From Streptomyces albus subsp. albus (GTDB taxonomy: Bacteria > Actinomycetota > Actinomycetes > Streptomycetales > Streptomycetaceae): a DNA stretch of 64,000 nucleotides. Where the stretch lies: assembly GCF_000725885.1 (NCBI RefSeq), contig NZ_JODR01000020.1, forward strand, positions 62,001-126,000. Direction: 5' to 3'. This document shows, one piece after another, positions 8,291 through 16,719 of the stretch (within the stretch, counting starts at the first letter, position 1; the number at the start of each line of letters is the position of its first letter). The notes beneath the pieces were generated by a model that was not told the DNA's origin, did no database searches, and worked only from the letters and a program-made list of their open reading frames with translations. Position numbers and translations under genes: made by a program.

Positions 8291-9242
8291 GCGGCGCCGT
8301 ACCGCCGTGCTGCTCCGTCTCCGCCGCCTGCTCGCCGCGGAGGGCGACCGCGCGGCGGAGGGCCGTACGGCAGGCGACGACGGCGGGGTGCCGGCTGCTG
8401 CCGCGGCGGGCGACGGTGACGATGCGGCGCGTGCCCTGGCCCTGGGGGAGTGGCCGCAGGGTCACGGTCGTTGGCGGCCCGTCCCCGAGGAGGCCGGGCA
8501 GGAAGGCGACGGCGTGTTCCTGCTCGACGAGGCGCAGGTGCAGCAGCAGGTCGGTCGTCTCGAACCGTACGTCGGGTTCGAAGCCGGCCGAGCGGCACAG
8601 GGTCAGGGCCCAGTGCCGCGCGGTCGTACCGTGCGGTTCCATCACCCAGGGCCGGTCAGCCAGCGAACGGAGCGCCGCCATCGGGCTCTTCGCGGCGGTT
8701 GGCCCGGCTGTTCGCGGGGTGGCGAGGTGGAGTACGTCGTCCAGCAGGTGCTCCTGTTCCAGCCCGACGGGCCGCGGGGCCGGATTGCCCGGGTACTCCT
8801 CGGCCAGCACGAGGTCGAAGTCGCGTGCCTGCAAGGCGGGCAGGGCCTCCTCCGGTTCCCGCTGCGTGACGTGGACGCGCAGTCGCGGGTGCGCGTCACG
8901 CAGCAGACGCAGCGCGGCCGGGACCAGGGAGAGGGCCGCCGTCTGGAACGAGGCGATGCGCAGGGTGCCGGTCAGTTCGGCGAGGGAGCCGGCGATGTCC
9001 GCCTCCGCGCGCTCCAGACGCTCCAGGACCGCCTCCGTGTGGGCGACGAGGATCTTGGCCTGCTCGGTCAGTCGCACCCGGCGCCCGACCGGTTCCAGCA
9101 ACGGGACACCGACCTCGGTCTCCAGTTGCGAGAGCTGCTGGGAGACGGACGAGGGCGCGTAGGAGAGGGCCGAGGCGACGGCGGCGAGGGTGCCGCGGTG
9201 CTTCAGTTCGCGCAGCAGACGCAGCCGGTGCAGATCGAACAT
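8286..9242 (-). CDS. LysR family transcriptional regulator, divergent from dpaL
   Basis: 318 residues. N-terminal winged helix-turn-helix at 1-60 (LAAVASALSYAPSSVSQQLSQLE) and a periplasmic-binding-like effector domain from about 90 to 300. The ATG at 9242 begins MFDLHRLRLLRELKHRG, the normal LysR N-terminus, so the longer open frame is not used. It is transcribed away from the diaminopropionate ammonia-lyase gene, the standard layout for a LysR activator and its target. The ligand is probably an amino acid metabolite (inference). Confidence 0.9.
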   Translation of the reverse strand: MFDLHRLRLLRELKHRGTLAAVASALSYAPSSVSQQLSQLETEVGVPLLEPVGRRVRLTEQAKILVAHTEAVLERLERAEADIAGSLAELTGTLRIASFQTAALSLVPAALRLLRDAHPRLRVHVTQREPEEALPALQARDFDLVLAEEYPGNPAPRPVGLEQEHLLDDVLHLATPRTAGPTAAKSPMAALRSLADRPWVMEPHGTTARHWALTLCRSAGFEPDVRFETTDLLLHLRLVEQEHAVAFLPGLLGDGPPTTVTLRPLPQGQGTRRIVTVARRGSSRHPAVVACRTALRRAVALRGEQAAETEQHGGTAPQ

Positions 9243-9271
9243 CGTGGGCCGCTCCCTCCCGCACTGCCCTT

Positions 9272-9287
9272 GAACCTCAAAAGGTTC
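9272..9287. promoter_or_regulatory. Palindrome in the LysR/dpaL divergent promoter
   Basis: GAACCT-CAAA-AGGTTC is a perfect 6-bp inverted repeat with a 4-bp spacer, 30 bp upstream of the LysR start codon and about 15 bp before a TATAAG -10-like element (9303-9308) directed at dpaL. It is a good candidate for the LysR binding site. Confidence 0.5.
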
Positions 9288-9357
9288 GGATGATCCGATG
9301 AGTATAAGTTGGAAACATCCGCTGGACCGATCGAAGCGGTTGCCGGAGCCTGTACGC

Positions 9358-10503
9358 GTGTCCGAAGACGAAACGGAAGACGAAACCGAAGGCCGAACCT
9401 CGCCCCGTACGCCCCGCTGGTTCGCGCGGCCTGCCGCCCGGCTGTGGCGGTGCGCACCTCCGCCCGCGGAGGTGCGGAACTTCCACGCCACGCTTGCCGA
9501 CTACGCCCCCACACCGCTGACGGAACTGCCCTCCCTGGCCGGTGAACTGGGGGTCGGCCGGGTCTTCGTGAAGGACGAGTCGTGCCGCCTGGGCCTGCCC
9601 GCCTTCAAGGCGCTGGGCGCCTCGTGGGCGGTCCATCGCGCGCTCGCCGAGCGGGCCGCGAGCGGTGCCGACCCGGGTCCCGTCACTCTGGTGACGGCCA
9701 CGGACGGCAACCACGGCCGCGCTGTGGCCCGTATGGCACACCGGCTGGGGCAGCGCGCCCGGGTGTTCGTCCCGCACGGTGTGCATCCGCGGGCCGTCGC
9801 GGCCATCACGGCCGAAGGGGCAGAGGTCACCGAGGTGCCGGGAAGCTACGACGACGCCGTGCGCCGGGCGGCCGAGAAGGCAGCCGCCCCGGACGCGGTC
9901 CTGATACAGGACACCGCCTGGGCCGGTTACGAGCGGATACCGGGATGGATCGTCGAGGGGTACTCCACCCTCTGCGCCGAGATCGACGAACAACTCGCGT
10001 CCCGTGGCGTGGCCGAAGGGCCCGGCCTCGTCTGCGTCCCGGTGGGGGTCGGGTCACTGGCCCAGGCCGTCATCACCCACTACCGCAGCCGGCCGTCCGG
10101 CCACGCCCCCGCGTTGCTGTCGGTGGAGCCCGAGACCGCCGCCTGCGTCCTGGAGAGCCTCACCCGCGGCGCACCCGTCAGCGTCACCACCTCGCACACC
10201 ACCATGGCGGGCCTGAACTGCGGCACCCCGTCCAGCACAGCCTGGCCCCGCCTGCGCGACGGGCTGGACGCCGCCGTCGCCGTCACCGATGCCGCCGCGG
10301 ACCGCGCGGCTGCCCGCCTGGCCGCACTCGGCGTCTCCTCGGGGCCCTGCGGAGCGGCCACGCTCGCCGGTCTGCGGACAGCGCTCACCGGCCGGGACGC
10401 CGGAGACCGGCGAACGTCACTGGGACTCGACGCCACCTCGGTCGTCGTCCTGCTGAACACCGAGGGCACGTCGGCCAACCCCCACTTGGCCACCGCTCCC
10501 TGA
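9358..10503 (+). CDS. dpaL: Diaminopropionate ammonia-lyase-like PLP enzyme
   Basis: About 381 residues of fold-type II PLP enzyme. The motif GLPAFKALGAS holds the Schiff-base lysine (Lys84 from this start), TATDGNHGRAVA is the phosphate/substrate loop, and GLNCGTPS plus the C-terminal LNTEGTS follow the DpaL/YgeX pattern. DpaL converts 2,3-diaminopropionate to pyruvate and two ammonia; serine/threonine dehydratase-like activity is an alternative. GTG 9358 has GGAG 9 nt upstream and lies after a TATAAG box; an ATG at 9298 in frame would add 20 charged residues. Followed after 90 nt by a LysE-type exporter. Confidence 0.8.
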   Translation: MSEDETEDETEGRTSPRTPRWFARPAARLWRCAPPPAEVRNFHATLADYAPTPLTELPSLAGELGVGRVFVKDESCRLGLPAFKALGASWAVHRALAERAASGADPGPVTLVTATDGNHGRAVARMAHRLGQRARVFVPHGVHPRAVAAITAEGAEVTEVPGSYDDAVRRAAEKAAAPDAVLIQDTAWAGYERIPGWIVEGYSTLCAEIDEQLASRGVAEGPGLVCVPVGVGSLAQAVITHYRSRPSGHAPALLSVEPETAACVLESLTRGAPVSVTTSHTTMAGLNCGTPSSTAWPRLRDGLDAAVAVTDAAADRAAARLAALGVSSGPCGAATLAGLRTALTGRDAGDRRTSLGLDATSVVVLLNTEGTSANPHLATAP

Positions 10504-10544
10504 CCACACGGCACGCAACTCCCGCACCCTCCCCCCGACTCCAG

Positions 10545-10579
10545 CCCCGCCGGGGAGGCCGGCCCGGCCCCCGGCGGGG
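10545..10579 (+). terminator. Intercistronic hairpin between dpaL and the LysE gene
   Basis: CCCCGCCGGGG (10545-10555) pairs with CCCCGGCGGGG (10569-10579), an 11-bp stem with a 13-nt loop. It overlaps the GGGGAGAAAG ribosome-binding region of the next gene, so it could attenuate transcription or hide the RBS. Confidence 0.45.
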
Positions 10580-10593
10580 AGAAAGCCGTCACC

Positions 10594-11208
10594 ATGCTGA
10601 CCCACTTCGCAGCCGCGGCCGGCGTGCTCGGCCTGCTGACCGTCACACCGGGCCCCGACATGGCGGTGGTGACCCGACGCGCCCTCGCGGCCGGCCCCGG
10701 CGACGCACTGCGGACCAGCGGCGGTGTCGCGCTCGGACTGCTGGTGTGGGGAGCCCTCGCCGCGGCGGGCCTCGCAGCGGTGCTGACCGCCTCTCCCACC
10801 GCCTACCTCGTCATCAAGCTGCTGGGCGCCTGCTACCTGGTGTTCCTGGGTGCCCGGACGCTGTGGCAGCACCGGCACTCCGCGCCCGACACCGCTGCGG
10901 ACACGGCCGGCGCGACCGGAGGCGGCCCCTGGCGGACGGGGCTGATCAGCAACGTCCTCAACCCGAAGATCGCCGTCTGCTACACCGGACTGCTGCCCAC
11001 GCTGGCCCCGCCCCAACTGCCCGCCGCCTGGGCCATGGTGCTCCTCGTCCTCCTCCACGCCGCCCTCACCCTCGCCTGGCTGGGCGGCTGCGTGCTGCTG
11101 CTCACCCGGTCGGGACACCTGCTCCGCAGTCCGCGGAGCCGCCGCTTCCTCGGGCGGACCACGGGTGCGGTGCTGATCGGCTTCGGCCTGGTGGCCGTGT
11201 CGGTGTGA
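10594..11208 (+). CDS. LysE family amino acid exporter
   Basis: 204 residues, six predicted membrane helices, with the family's TPGPDMAVV motif in the first helix and the SNVLNPKIAVCY motif in the middle of the protein. LysE/RhtB proteins expel amino acids and their derivatives by proton exchange. Its position after the diaminopropionate lyase gene suggests it exports a toxic diamino acid or related compound (inference). Confidence 0.9.
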   Translation: MLTHFAAAAGVLGLLTVTPGPDMAVVTRRALAAGPGDALRTSGGVALGLLVWGALAAAGLAAVLTASPTAYLVIKLLGACYLVFLGARTLWQHRHSAPDTAADTAGATGGGPWRTGLISNVLNPKIAVCYTGLLPTLAPPQLPAAWAMVLLVLLHAALTLAWLGGCVLLLTRSGHLLRSPRSRRFLGRTTGAVLIGFGLVAVSV

Positions 11209-11228
11209 GCCCTCGCCGGGAAGGGCGC

Positions 11229-11260
11229 CGCGGCCGGACGCAGGTGCTCGTCCGGCCGCG
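11229..11260 (+). terminator. Terminator after the LysE gene
   Basis: 12-bp perfect stem CGCGGCCGGACG / CGTCCGGCCGCG with an 8-nt loop, 20 nt after the LysE-family stop codon. Confidence 0.7.
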
Positions 11261-11281
11261 GGGCGGGGTGGTCCGCTCCGC

Positions 11282-11311
11282 CGGCGGGAGCCGAGGGCAC
11301 GGCTCCCGCCG
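11282..11311 (-). terminator. Terminator of the DUF4232 gene (minus strand)
   Basis: 12-bp perfect stem CGGCGGGAGCCG / CGGCTCCCGCCG with a 6-nt loop, 9 nt beyond the stop of the leftward gene. Together with the preceding hairpin it insulates two convergent transcripts. Confidence 0.7.
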
Positions 11312-11320
11312 ACGGGGGCG

Positions 11321-12013
11321 TCACCACTTGATGGCGTCCTCCAGCGACTGCTGCCAGTAGGTGACCTTGAGGCTGTCGTCGATGTAGACGCCCTCCGCGG
11401 GCAGCGACGGGTGGGCGCCGGCCGGGACGTCCTCGTCGGGGGTGCGGCCCTGGAAGTAGACGGTGAGGGACTTCTCCACGTGGCCGTCGCCGCCGCTGCC
11501 GTCGGCGGAGGACAGGTTCACGGAGGCGTACCCGCTCTCGCCCGGAGCCAGCGTGACGACGGCCTGCGGCTTCGAAGCCTCGATGGCCGGCGGCACCGAC
11601 TGCGCCTCGCCGAAGCGGACGGCCGGGTAGGCGTAGAGGTAGCAGGTGCTGTTGCTGGTGTTGGTGACAGTGAGCAGCATGTGGTTCGCCGGGCGGTTCA
11701 GAAGCTGCGCCTCCGTCCGGGTGTTGGAGCCCTGACAGGTGACGGCCTTGCCGGCGCTCGTACGGGCGTTGCGCTTCCCGGCGGTGACCGTCGCCGCATC
11801 ACCCGCAGCCGCCTTCGAACCGGACGCGACCTGTTCGGCGTCGTGGTGGGAGGACGAGACGGCGCGGGAGGAGGCGGAGGGCGAGGAGGCGCCCGAGGAG
11901 CGCGCGTCGTCGTCCGCCGATCCGCCGCCGCACGCGGTCAGGGAGAACGCGGCGAACGCGACGGCCGCGGCGGCGGGCAGGAGACGTGCGCGGGAATTGC
12001 GGATGCTGGACAC
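11321..12013 (-). CDS. DUF4232-type secreted lipoprotein
   Basis: 230 residues. Signal peptide with lipobox LTAC (Cys28), a Ser/Ala-rich linker, and a C-terminal beta-sandwich of the DUF4232 kind (from about residue 90: CQGSNTRTEAQLL, LLTVTNTSNSTCYLYAYPAVRF, YASVNLSS). A conserved cysteine pair (TCQG, TCYL) probably forms a disulfide. DUF4232 lipoproteins are abundant on the Streptomyces surface, of unknown role. The GTG at 12013 is chosen because it opens the signal peptide and has a GAAGGGG upstream. Divergent from the XRE membrane protein gene. Confidence 0.82.
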   Translation of the reverse strand: MSSIRNSRARLLPAAAAVAFAAFSLTACGGGSADDDARSSGASSPSASSRAVSSSHHDAEQVASGSKAAAGDAATVTAGKRNARTSAGKAVTCQGSNTRTEAQLLNRPANHMLLTVTNTSNSTCYLYAYPAVRFGEAQSVPPAIEASKPQAVVTLAPGESGYASVNLSSADGSGGDGHVEKSLTVYFQGRTPDEDVPAGAHPSLPAEGVYIDDSLKVTYWQQSLEDAIKW

Positions 12014-12212
12014 GTGGGTGAGCCCCTTCGGTGGTGCGGTCGGTGTGGTGCTTGGATGACCGAAGCTTGCGGGGCGGTCCGTCCCAGGTGCCACACAATC
12101 CGGCCAGTTCGGGACGCCGGAACGCAGAAACAGGCTCCGACCAGGGACAATGCAGAGGTCCTGGAACGCGGGAACGGGACGCGACAGGCCACCGGGGGAA
12201 GGGGAGGGAACG

Positions 12213-14129
12213 GTGTCAGGGGCGACAGGGGCCACCGGAGCGAGGGGCTTTGCCGAGGAGGCGGAGGCGTTCGCCGAGCTGCTGCGGCGGCTGAAGGAAC
12301 GCTCGGGGCTCAGCTACGGCGCGCTCGCCAAACGGCTGCACACGAGCACGTCGACGCTGCACCGCTACTGCAACGGCAGCGCGGTCCCGGCCGACTACGC
12401 ACCCGTCGAACGGCTCGCCAGGGTGTGCCGGGCCACCCCGGACGAACTGGTGGAGCTGCACCGGCGGTGGATCCTGGCGGACGCGGCGCGCGGACGCAGG
12501 GCGGCGCCGGGAACGCGCGGCGGGACGAGTGGTGACGGCACCGGACAGCCGAAGGCGCCCCCGGCGCCCGTGGAGCCGACGACCGGCGCCGGGGGCGGCC
12601 CCGCCCGCCCGGAGGCCCCCGGAGACGGGCTGCCCGGGTCGGGGGAGGGCCCGGCTGTCGCGGGTGGCTTGCTGTCCGGGGCCGGGGAGACCCGCGACGT
12701 TCCGGGGAACGGCGCGCACCCGGCGGCGGGAGGACCGCCCGTTCCGGGTGACGGCCCGAACGGGACGAGTGGAAGCCAGGCCGTTCCGGCAGACGGCCTG
12801 GCCAAGACGGTGGGGAAGCAGGCTGTCCCGGACGACGGTCCGCACGGGACGGCAGGAGAACCGGCTGTCCCAGGAGACATCCCGTCCGGGGCAGCGGACG
12901 GCGCGGAGGCGGCGCCCGGGGACGACGGATCCGGCGGGCGCGGCGCCCCCGAGGCATCCGGTGAACACGCCCGTCCCGACGGACGGGACGGGCATGGCGC
13001 ACCCGGACGGAACGACGAGCAGGGCCGCCCGGCCCGCTCCGACGAGCGCGGCCATCCCGCCCGCCCCGACGGCCGAAGAGCACTCACCGGATCCGACGGG
13101 CGCGGCGGCACGGGACTACTCGATGGACGAGGCGAACCCGACGAGTGTGCCGGTCCCGACGGCCCCGCCCGGCCCGACGGCCCCGACCGGTCACAGGAAC
13201 CAGTGGTCCACCGCACCGTGGCCCGCGCTCCCGTACGCTCCCGGCGGCGCCGGACCCTGCTCGTCGCCTCCGTCGCCGCCGCCGTTCTGGGAGCCGTCGC
13301 CCTCACCGTGCAGCTGCCGGCCACCCGCGGGGACGTCACCGGCAAGCAGGCGGCCGAGGTCACCGCTCCGGCCACCGGAGCAAGGAGTGGTCCGGGGCGG
13401 GCGCACGAGGCACGGCCACCCGTGCCCTTCCCGTCCCCGTCCCGGTCCAGGAGTGCGAGCGGCGGTGGCTCCGCCGCGCCGACGCCGAAGTCCGGTGCCG
13501 AGGACGGCAGGAGCGCCGCCCGGCGCGGCGGTGGTGCGCCCGTCAACGTCGCCGTCCGCCCCTACGTCTACGAGAGCCCGTGCAGTCAGCACTTCCTCGT
13601 GGACGGTGAGCCGGAACAGGTCGGCCCGCCCGCCGGTGAGCAGGACGCGCCCCGCTGGGCCGCCGCCTACCGTGCGGTCTCCTCGGGGGAGCAGCGCGTG
13701 GCCCTCACCGTGCAGGGCACCGGCAAGGAGACCGTCGTGCTGGAGGCCCTGCATGTGCGGGTCGTCAGCAAGGGCGCCCCGCTCGCCTGGAACGACTACT
13801 CGATGGGCGTCGGCTGCGGCGGCAACGTCGAGACCAAGTCCTTCGGTGTCGACCTCGACAACGGCAGCCCCACCGTCACCGTCAGGAACGGCCAGCGGGA
13901 CTTCCCGTACAAGGTCAGCGAGTCCGACCCGGAGGTCTTCTACGTCACCGCCCGCACCAAGGCGCACGATGTCCGCTGGGACCTCACGCTGGACTGGTCG
14001 AGCGGCGACCGTCGCGGCACGGTGCACATCGACAACAACGGCAGCCCCTTCCGCACGAGCGCCGATGCCGGCCGCCCCGGCTACGACTACCCGCTGGGCG
14101 GCAGCGAGTGGATCGAACGGGAGGAGTAG
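12213..14129 (+). CDS. Membrane-anchored XRE-type helix-turn-helix protein with disordered linker
   Basis: 638 residues. The N-terminus (about 15-90) is a helix-turn-helix domain of the Streptomyces XRE type (YGALAKRLHTSTSTLHRYCNG). Residues about 105-340 are a low-complexity, Pro/Gly/Asp-rich region with degenerate repeats around GDGPxGTxGxxAVP. One membrane helix (TLLVASVAAAVLGAVALTVQ) follows, and then an external domain with cysteines (SPCSQHFLVDG, GVGCGGNVE) ending in TLDWSSGDRRGTVHID. This N-in topology lets a cytosolic DNA-binding domain be coupled to an outer sensor. GTG 12213 has GGGGAGGGAA before it. Function unknown. Confidence 0.8.
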   Translation: MSGATGATGARGFAEEAEAFAELLRRLKERSGLSYGALAKRLHTSTSTLHRYCNGSAVPADYAPVERLARVCRATPDELVELHRRWILADAARGRRAAPGTRGGTSGDGTGQPKAPPAPVEPTTGAGGGPARPEAPGDGLPGSGEGPAVAGGLLSGAGETRDVPGNGAHPAAGGPPVPGDGPNGTSGSQAVPADGLAKTVGKQAVPDDGPHGTAGEPAVPGDIPSGAADGAEAAPGDDGSGGRGAPEASGEHARPDGRDGHGAPGRNDEQGRPARSDERGHPARPDGRRALTGSDGRGGTGLLDGRGEPDECAGPDGPARPDGPDRSQEPVVHRTVARAPVRSRRRRTLLVASVAAAVLGAVALTVQLPATRGDVTGKQAAEVTAPATGARSGPGRAHEARPPVPFPSPSRSRSASGGGSAAPTPKSGAEDGRSAARRGGGAPVNVAVRPYVYESPCSQHFLVDGEPEQVGPPAGEQDAPRWAAAYRAVSSGEQRVALTVQGTGKETVVLEALHVRVVSKGAPLAWNDYSMGVGCGGNVETKSFGVDLDNGSPTVTVRNGQRDFPYKVSESDPEVFYVTARTKAHDVRWDLTLDWSSGDRRGTVHIDNNGSPFRTSADAGRPGYDYPLGGSEWIEREE

Positions 14130-14142
14130 CCGTGGCCGCCCG

Positions 14143-14850
14143 TCACCGTGCGGCGGCTGCCGCGTTGCGGATCCAGCTGCGGAACTCGATGGCCAGGTGC
14201 CGGCAGTGGCCCTCGATCATCGAGTCCGGTGCGGCGGACGGGTAGATGACGCGTACCACCACATCCGCGCCCGTGGCGGTGTCCCGTGCCTGGTGCAGGC
14301 AGTACGCGAAGGGGGTGCCGTCGTCCAGGGCGAGCAGGGCGTTCATCAGCGTCACCGGGTAGGCGGCGTCCAGGTACGCGCCGACCGCCGGGGGCAGTTC
14401 GCGGGCCACCGAGACCTTGAAGCGGGTGAGGTGGCCGCCGATCGTCTCGACCATGCCCCCGGTGTAGGACGGCGGTTCGACGTAGTGCTCGGGGTGGGCG
14501 TTGAGCAGCAGTGTCTTGTCCTGGAAGCGGCCGGTGCCGGCCTGTGACCCGAACCAGCCGGCCAGCTCGGAGCCGCCGAGTCCGTGCACGGTGAACTCGG
14601 TGCGGGACTCGCGGTAGGTGCCGGCGGAGGCCTCGACGAGTCCCTTCTGGAAGCGGTCACCGGCGGCTATCTGGTCGGCGAGGAGGTCCATCATCACCTG
14701 GCCACCGGCCACGGTCTTGAGGTTCTTCAGCGCCCGTCGCGCGGCTTCGAGTTCCCACCGGTCCACTGCGGTTTCGTCGAACGTGCCGCCCATCGTGTGG
14801 ACGTCGACGGTCACCGAGCGGTGCGGCTGTGTATCGGTGCTGGTGCTCAT
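14143..14850 (-). CDS. Conserved hypothetical protein, divergent from a TetR regulator
   Basis: 235 residues, no signal peptide or membrane helix and no domain I can name. Soluble alpha/beta composition; notable stretches are GGQVMMDLLADQIAAGDRF and VVVRVIYPSAAPDSMIEGHCRHLAIEF. ATG 14850 is preferred over the upstream in-frame ATG because the latter would extend over the promoter region and the TetR operator. It is probably the regulated partner of the divergent TetR gene. It converges with the XRE gene with only 13 nt between stops. Confidence 0.7.
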   Translation of the reverse strand: MSTSTDTQPHRSVTVDVHTMGGTFDETAVDRWELEAARRALKNLKTVAGGQVMMDLLADQIAAGDRFQKGLVEASAGTYRESRTEFTVHGLGGSELAGWFGSQAGTGRFQDKTLLLNAHPEHYVEPPSYTGGMVETIGGHLTRFKVSVARELPPAVGAYLDAAYPVTLMNALLALDDGTPFAYCLHQARDTATGADVVVRVIYPSAAPDSMIEGHCRHLAIEFRSWIRNAAAAAR

Positions 14851-14924
14851 GGGTGTCTCTTTCGCCAGGGTGGAGAGGTGCGTGGCATGACGGAATTGCC
14901 GGGCATGCTCATGCATCGGCCCGC

Positions 14925-14954
14925 TTGTCGGGGCCTCGACGGCGAGCGTAAGAT
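14925..14954 (+). promoter_or_regulatory. Promoter of the TetR gene, probably giving a leaderless mRNA
   Basis: TTGTCG (14925-14930), 18-bp spacer, TAAGAT (14949-14954). The -10 element ends 6 nt before ATG 14961, so transcription should start at or next to the initiation codon. Confidence 0.55.
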
Positions 14955-14969
14955 GCATCCATGCATCTT
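14950..14969. promoter_or_regulatory. Perfect TetR-type operator overlapping -10 box and start codon
   Basis: AAGATGCATCCATGCATCTT is a perfect 20-bp palindrome (two 9-bp arms, 2-bp centre). It covers part of the -10 element and the ATG of the TetR gene, ideal for autorepression. A matching half-site ATGCATC occurs exactly 50 bp upstream at 14911-14917, toward the divergent gene. Confidence 0.7.
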
Positions 14970-15557
14970 GCAAGCTCGGATTCCGGTCCCAGGCGTCGCC
15001 GGCACGGCGCGGAACTGAAAGCGGCGCTGCTCGACGCGGCGTGGGACGAACTCATGGAACGCGGGTACGCCGCACTCACCTTCGCCGGGGTCGCGCACCG
15101 TGCGGGCACCAGCCGCCCGGTCGTCAACCGCCACTGGGCCGCCAAGGACGTGCTGGTCCGCGACGCCCTGGCCCGCGCCGGCGACAGGTTCCCGTTCGCC
15201 GACCCCGACACGGGGTCGCTGCGCGAGGACACCGTCGCACTGCTCGAACAGCTCAATGACGGGTTCGCGATGTTCGCTGCGGCCATGACCGCACAACTGG
15301 CCGCCTACTTCGAGGAGACGGGAACGACGCCCGCCGAACTGCGGGCATCCCTGATCGACCAGCGGTGGTCACTGATCGAATCCGTGACGCACCGTGCCGT
15401 CGAACGCGGAGAGATCGACGGGGCGAAGCTGACCCCCCGCATCATGCGGCTGCCCTACGACCTGCTCCGGCACGACGTCCTCATGAACCTGCGACCCATG
15501 CCCTCCTCGGACATCGAGGAGATCGTCGACACGGTCTTCCTCCCGCTGGTCACCTGA
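14961..15557 (+). CDS. TetR family transcriptional regulator
   Basis: 198 residues. N-terminal TetR helix-turn-helix at about 18-65 (LKAALLDAAWDELMERGYAA, FAGVAHRAGTSRPVVNRHW) and an all-helical C-terminal ligand domain. The start is fixed by a consensus-like promoter whose -10 box is 6 nt upstream. It very probably represses itself and the divergent hypothetical gene through the palindrome that spans its start codon. Ligand unknown. Confidence 0.9.
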   Translation: MHLASSDSGPRRRRHGAELKAALLDAAWDELMERGYAALTFAGVAHRAGTSRPVVNRHWAAKDVLVRDALARAGDRFPFADPDTGSLREDTVALLEQLNDGFAMFAAAMTAQLAAYFEETGTTPAELRASLIDQRWSLIESVTHRAVERGEIDGAKLTPRIMRLPYDLLRHDVLMNLRPMPSSDIEEIVDTVFLPLVT

Positions 15558-15577
15558 GCCGCTGCTCACCTGAGCTG

Positions 15578-15610
15578 CCGGGCTGCCGGGCAGCCGGGCA
15601 GCCGGGCACC
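15578..15610 (+). terminator. Repeat-rich hairpin after the TetR gene
   Basis: Short CTGCCGGG/CAGCCGGG repeats allow the GGCTGCC/GGCAGCC stem about 25-50 nt past the TetR stop. Plausible terminator, imperfect. Confidence 0.4.
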
Positions 15611-15787
15611 GAAGCGTGGGCCGGCCGGCCCGCTGACACAGATCGTCAACTGATCGACTCTCACGGGACTGGCCGCTCTGCGGGCCCTGCGTAGGGTTTC
15701 AAGGAGACGAAGCAGTGCGGCATTCACGCACTCCGTCCGCTGCCGCGCCGAGTGTTCAGGCGCATCCCGAGAGAAGGAAACACCCCT

Positions 15788-16696
15788 ATGCGTGCCCTTG
15801 TGGTCGAGCACGGCGAGGCCGGACCCGTCCGGTTCGCCGACGTAGACGAGCCCGAGCCGTCCAGCGACGAGGCGTTGGTCGAGATACGCCACATCGGTCT
15901 CAACTTCGGCGAGCTGAACTATCTGCACCTGTGGCAGTCCGGCGCCGTGCACGGTCACGACGCGGCCGGCGTCGTGGTGCGCGCCGCGGCCGACGGCTCG
16001 GGGCCGCCCGAGGGCACCCGCGTCGCGCTGGGGATGTCGTCCCACGCGTGGGCGGAGCGGGTGGCGGTCAGTCCCGCCTCGCTCGGCATCGTCCCCGAGG
16101 GCGTCGATCTCGCCGACGGCGCCGCGCTGGGCATCGCCGGAGTCACCGCGCTGCGGGTGCTGCGCAAGCGTTCCCTGCTGGCGCGCGACGTCCTGATCAC
16201 CGGCGCCAGCGGGGGCGTGGGCCATTTCGCCGTCCAGCTGGCGGCGCTGGCGGGCGCCCGGGTGACGGCACTCGTGGGCTCACCGGACCGGGCCGCCGGA
16301 CTCCGCGAACTCGGAGCCGACAGGGTCCTGACCGACCTGGCCGGGACCGAGTACAGCTTCGACTTCGTCCTGGACACGGTCGCCGGACCGCTGCTGGCCC
16401 AGGCGTGGCACCGCCTCGCCGAAGGCGGCACCATCCACCTGGTCGGCTACTCCTCGGGGCAGGACACCACGTTCCCGTCAGGGGCCTTGTTCGGCTTCGG
16501 TGAGTCCCGCAGCATCACCACCTACGGCGACATGACGCCGACCAGCGAGGACCTGACGGACCTGCTCGGCCTCGTGGCCGCCGGAAGGCTCTCGGTACCG
16601 GTCGGACTGCGGGGCAGCTGGCTGGATGTGGACGATGCCGTCCAGGCACTGTTCGCGCGGAAGGTGCACGGAAAGATCGTTCTTGACGTGGTCTGA
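15788..16696 (+). CDS. Zinc-independent MDR family quinone oxidoreductase
   Basis: 302 residues of medium-chain dehydrogenase/reductase lacking the zinc-ligand Cys/His set, as in QOR-type NADPH:quinone oxidoreductases. N-terminal GroES-like part (MRALVVEHGEAGPVRF, VEIRHIGLNFGEL), then a Rossmann domain with the cofactor-binding segment ITGASGGVGHFAVQLA around residues 138-153. AAGGAA lies before the ATG. Separated by only 23 nt from the AraC-type regulator that follows, so the two are likely cotranscribed. Confidence 0.88.
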   Translation: MRALVVEHGEAGPVRFADVDEPEPSSDEALVEIRHIGLNFGELNYLHLWQSGAVHGHDAAGVVVRAAADGSGPPEGTRVALGMSSHAWAERVAVSPASLGIVPEGVDLADGAALGIAGVTALRVLRKRSLLARDVLITGASGGVGHFAVQLAALAGARVTALVGSPDRAAGLRELGADRVLTDLAGTEYSFDFVLDTVAGPLLAQAWHRLAEGGTIHLVGYSSGQDTTFPSGALFGFGESRSITTYGDMTPTSEDLTDLLGLVAAGRLSVPVGLRGSWLDVDDAVQALFARKVHGKIVLDVV

Positions 16697-16719
16697 CGCC
16701 TGGCGACAAGAAGGGAACG

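Noticed and set aside
9358..10503. Diaminopropionate as a building block of the metallophore
   Set aside because: The gene degrades Dap and lies about 14 kb outside the cluster; no Dap-synthesis genes or matching A domain are present.
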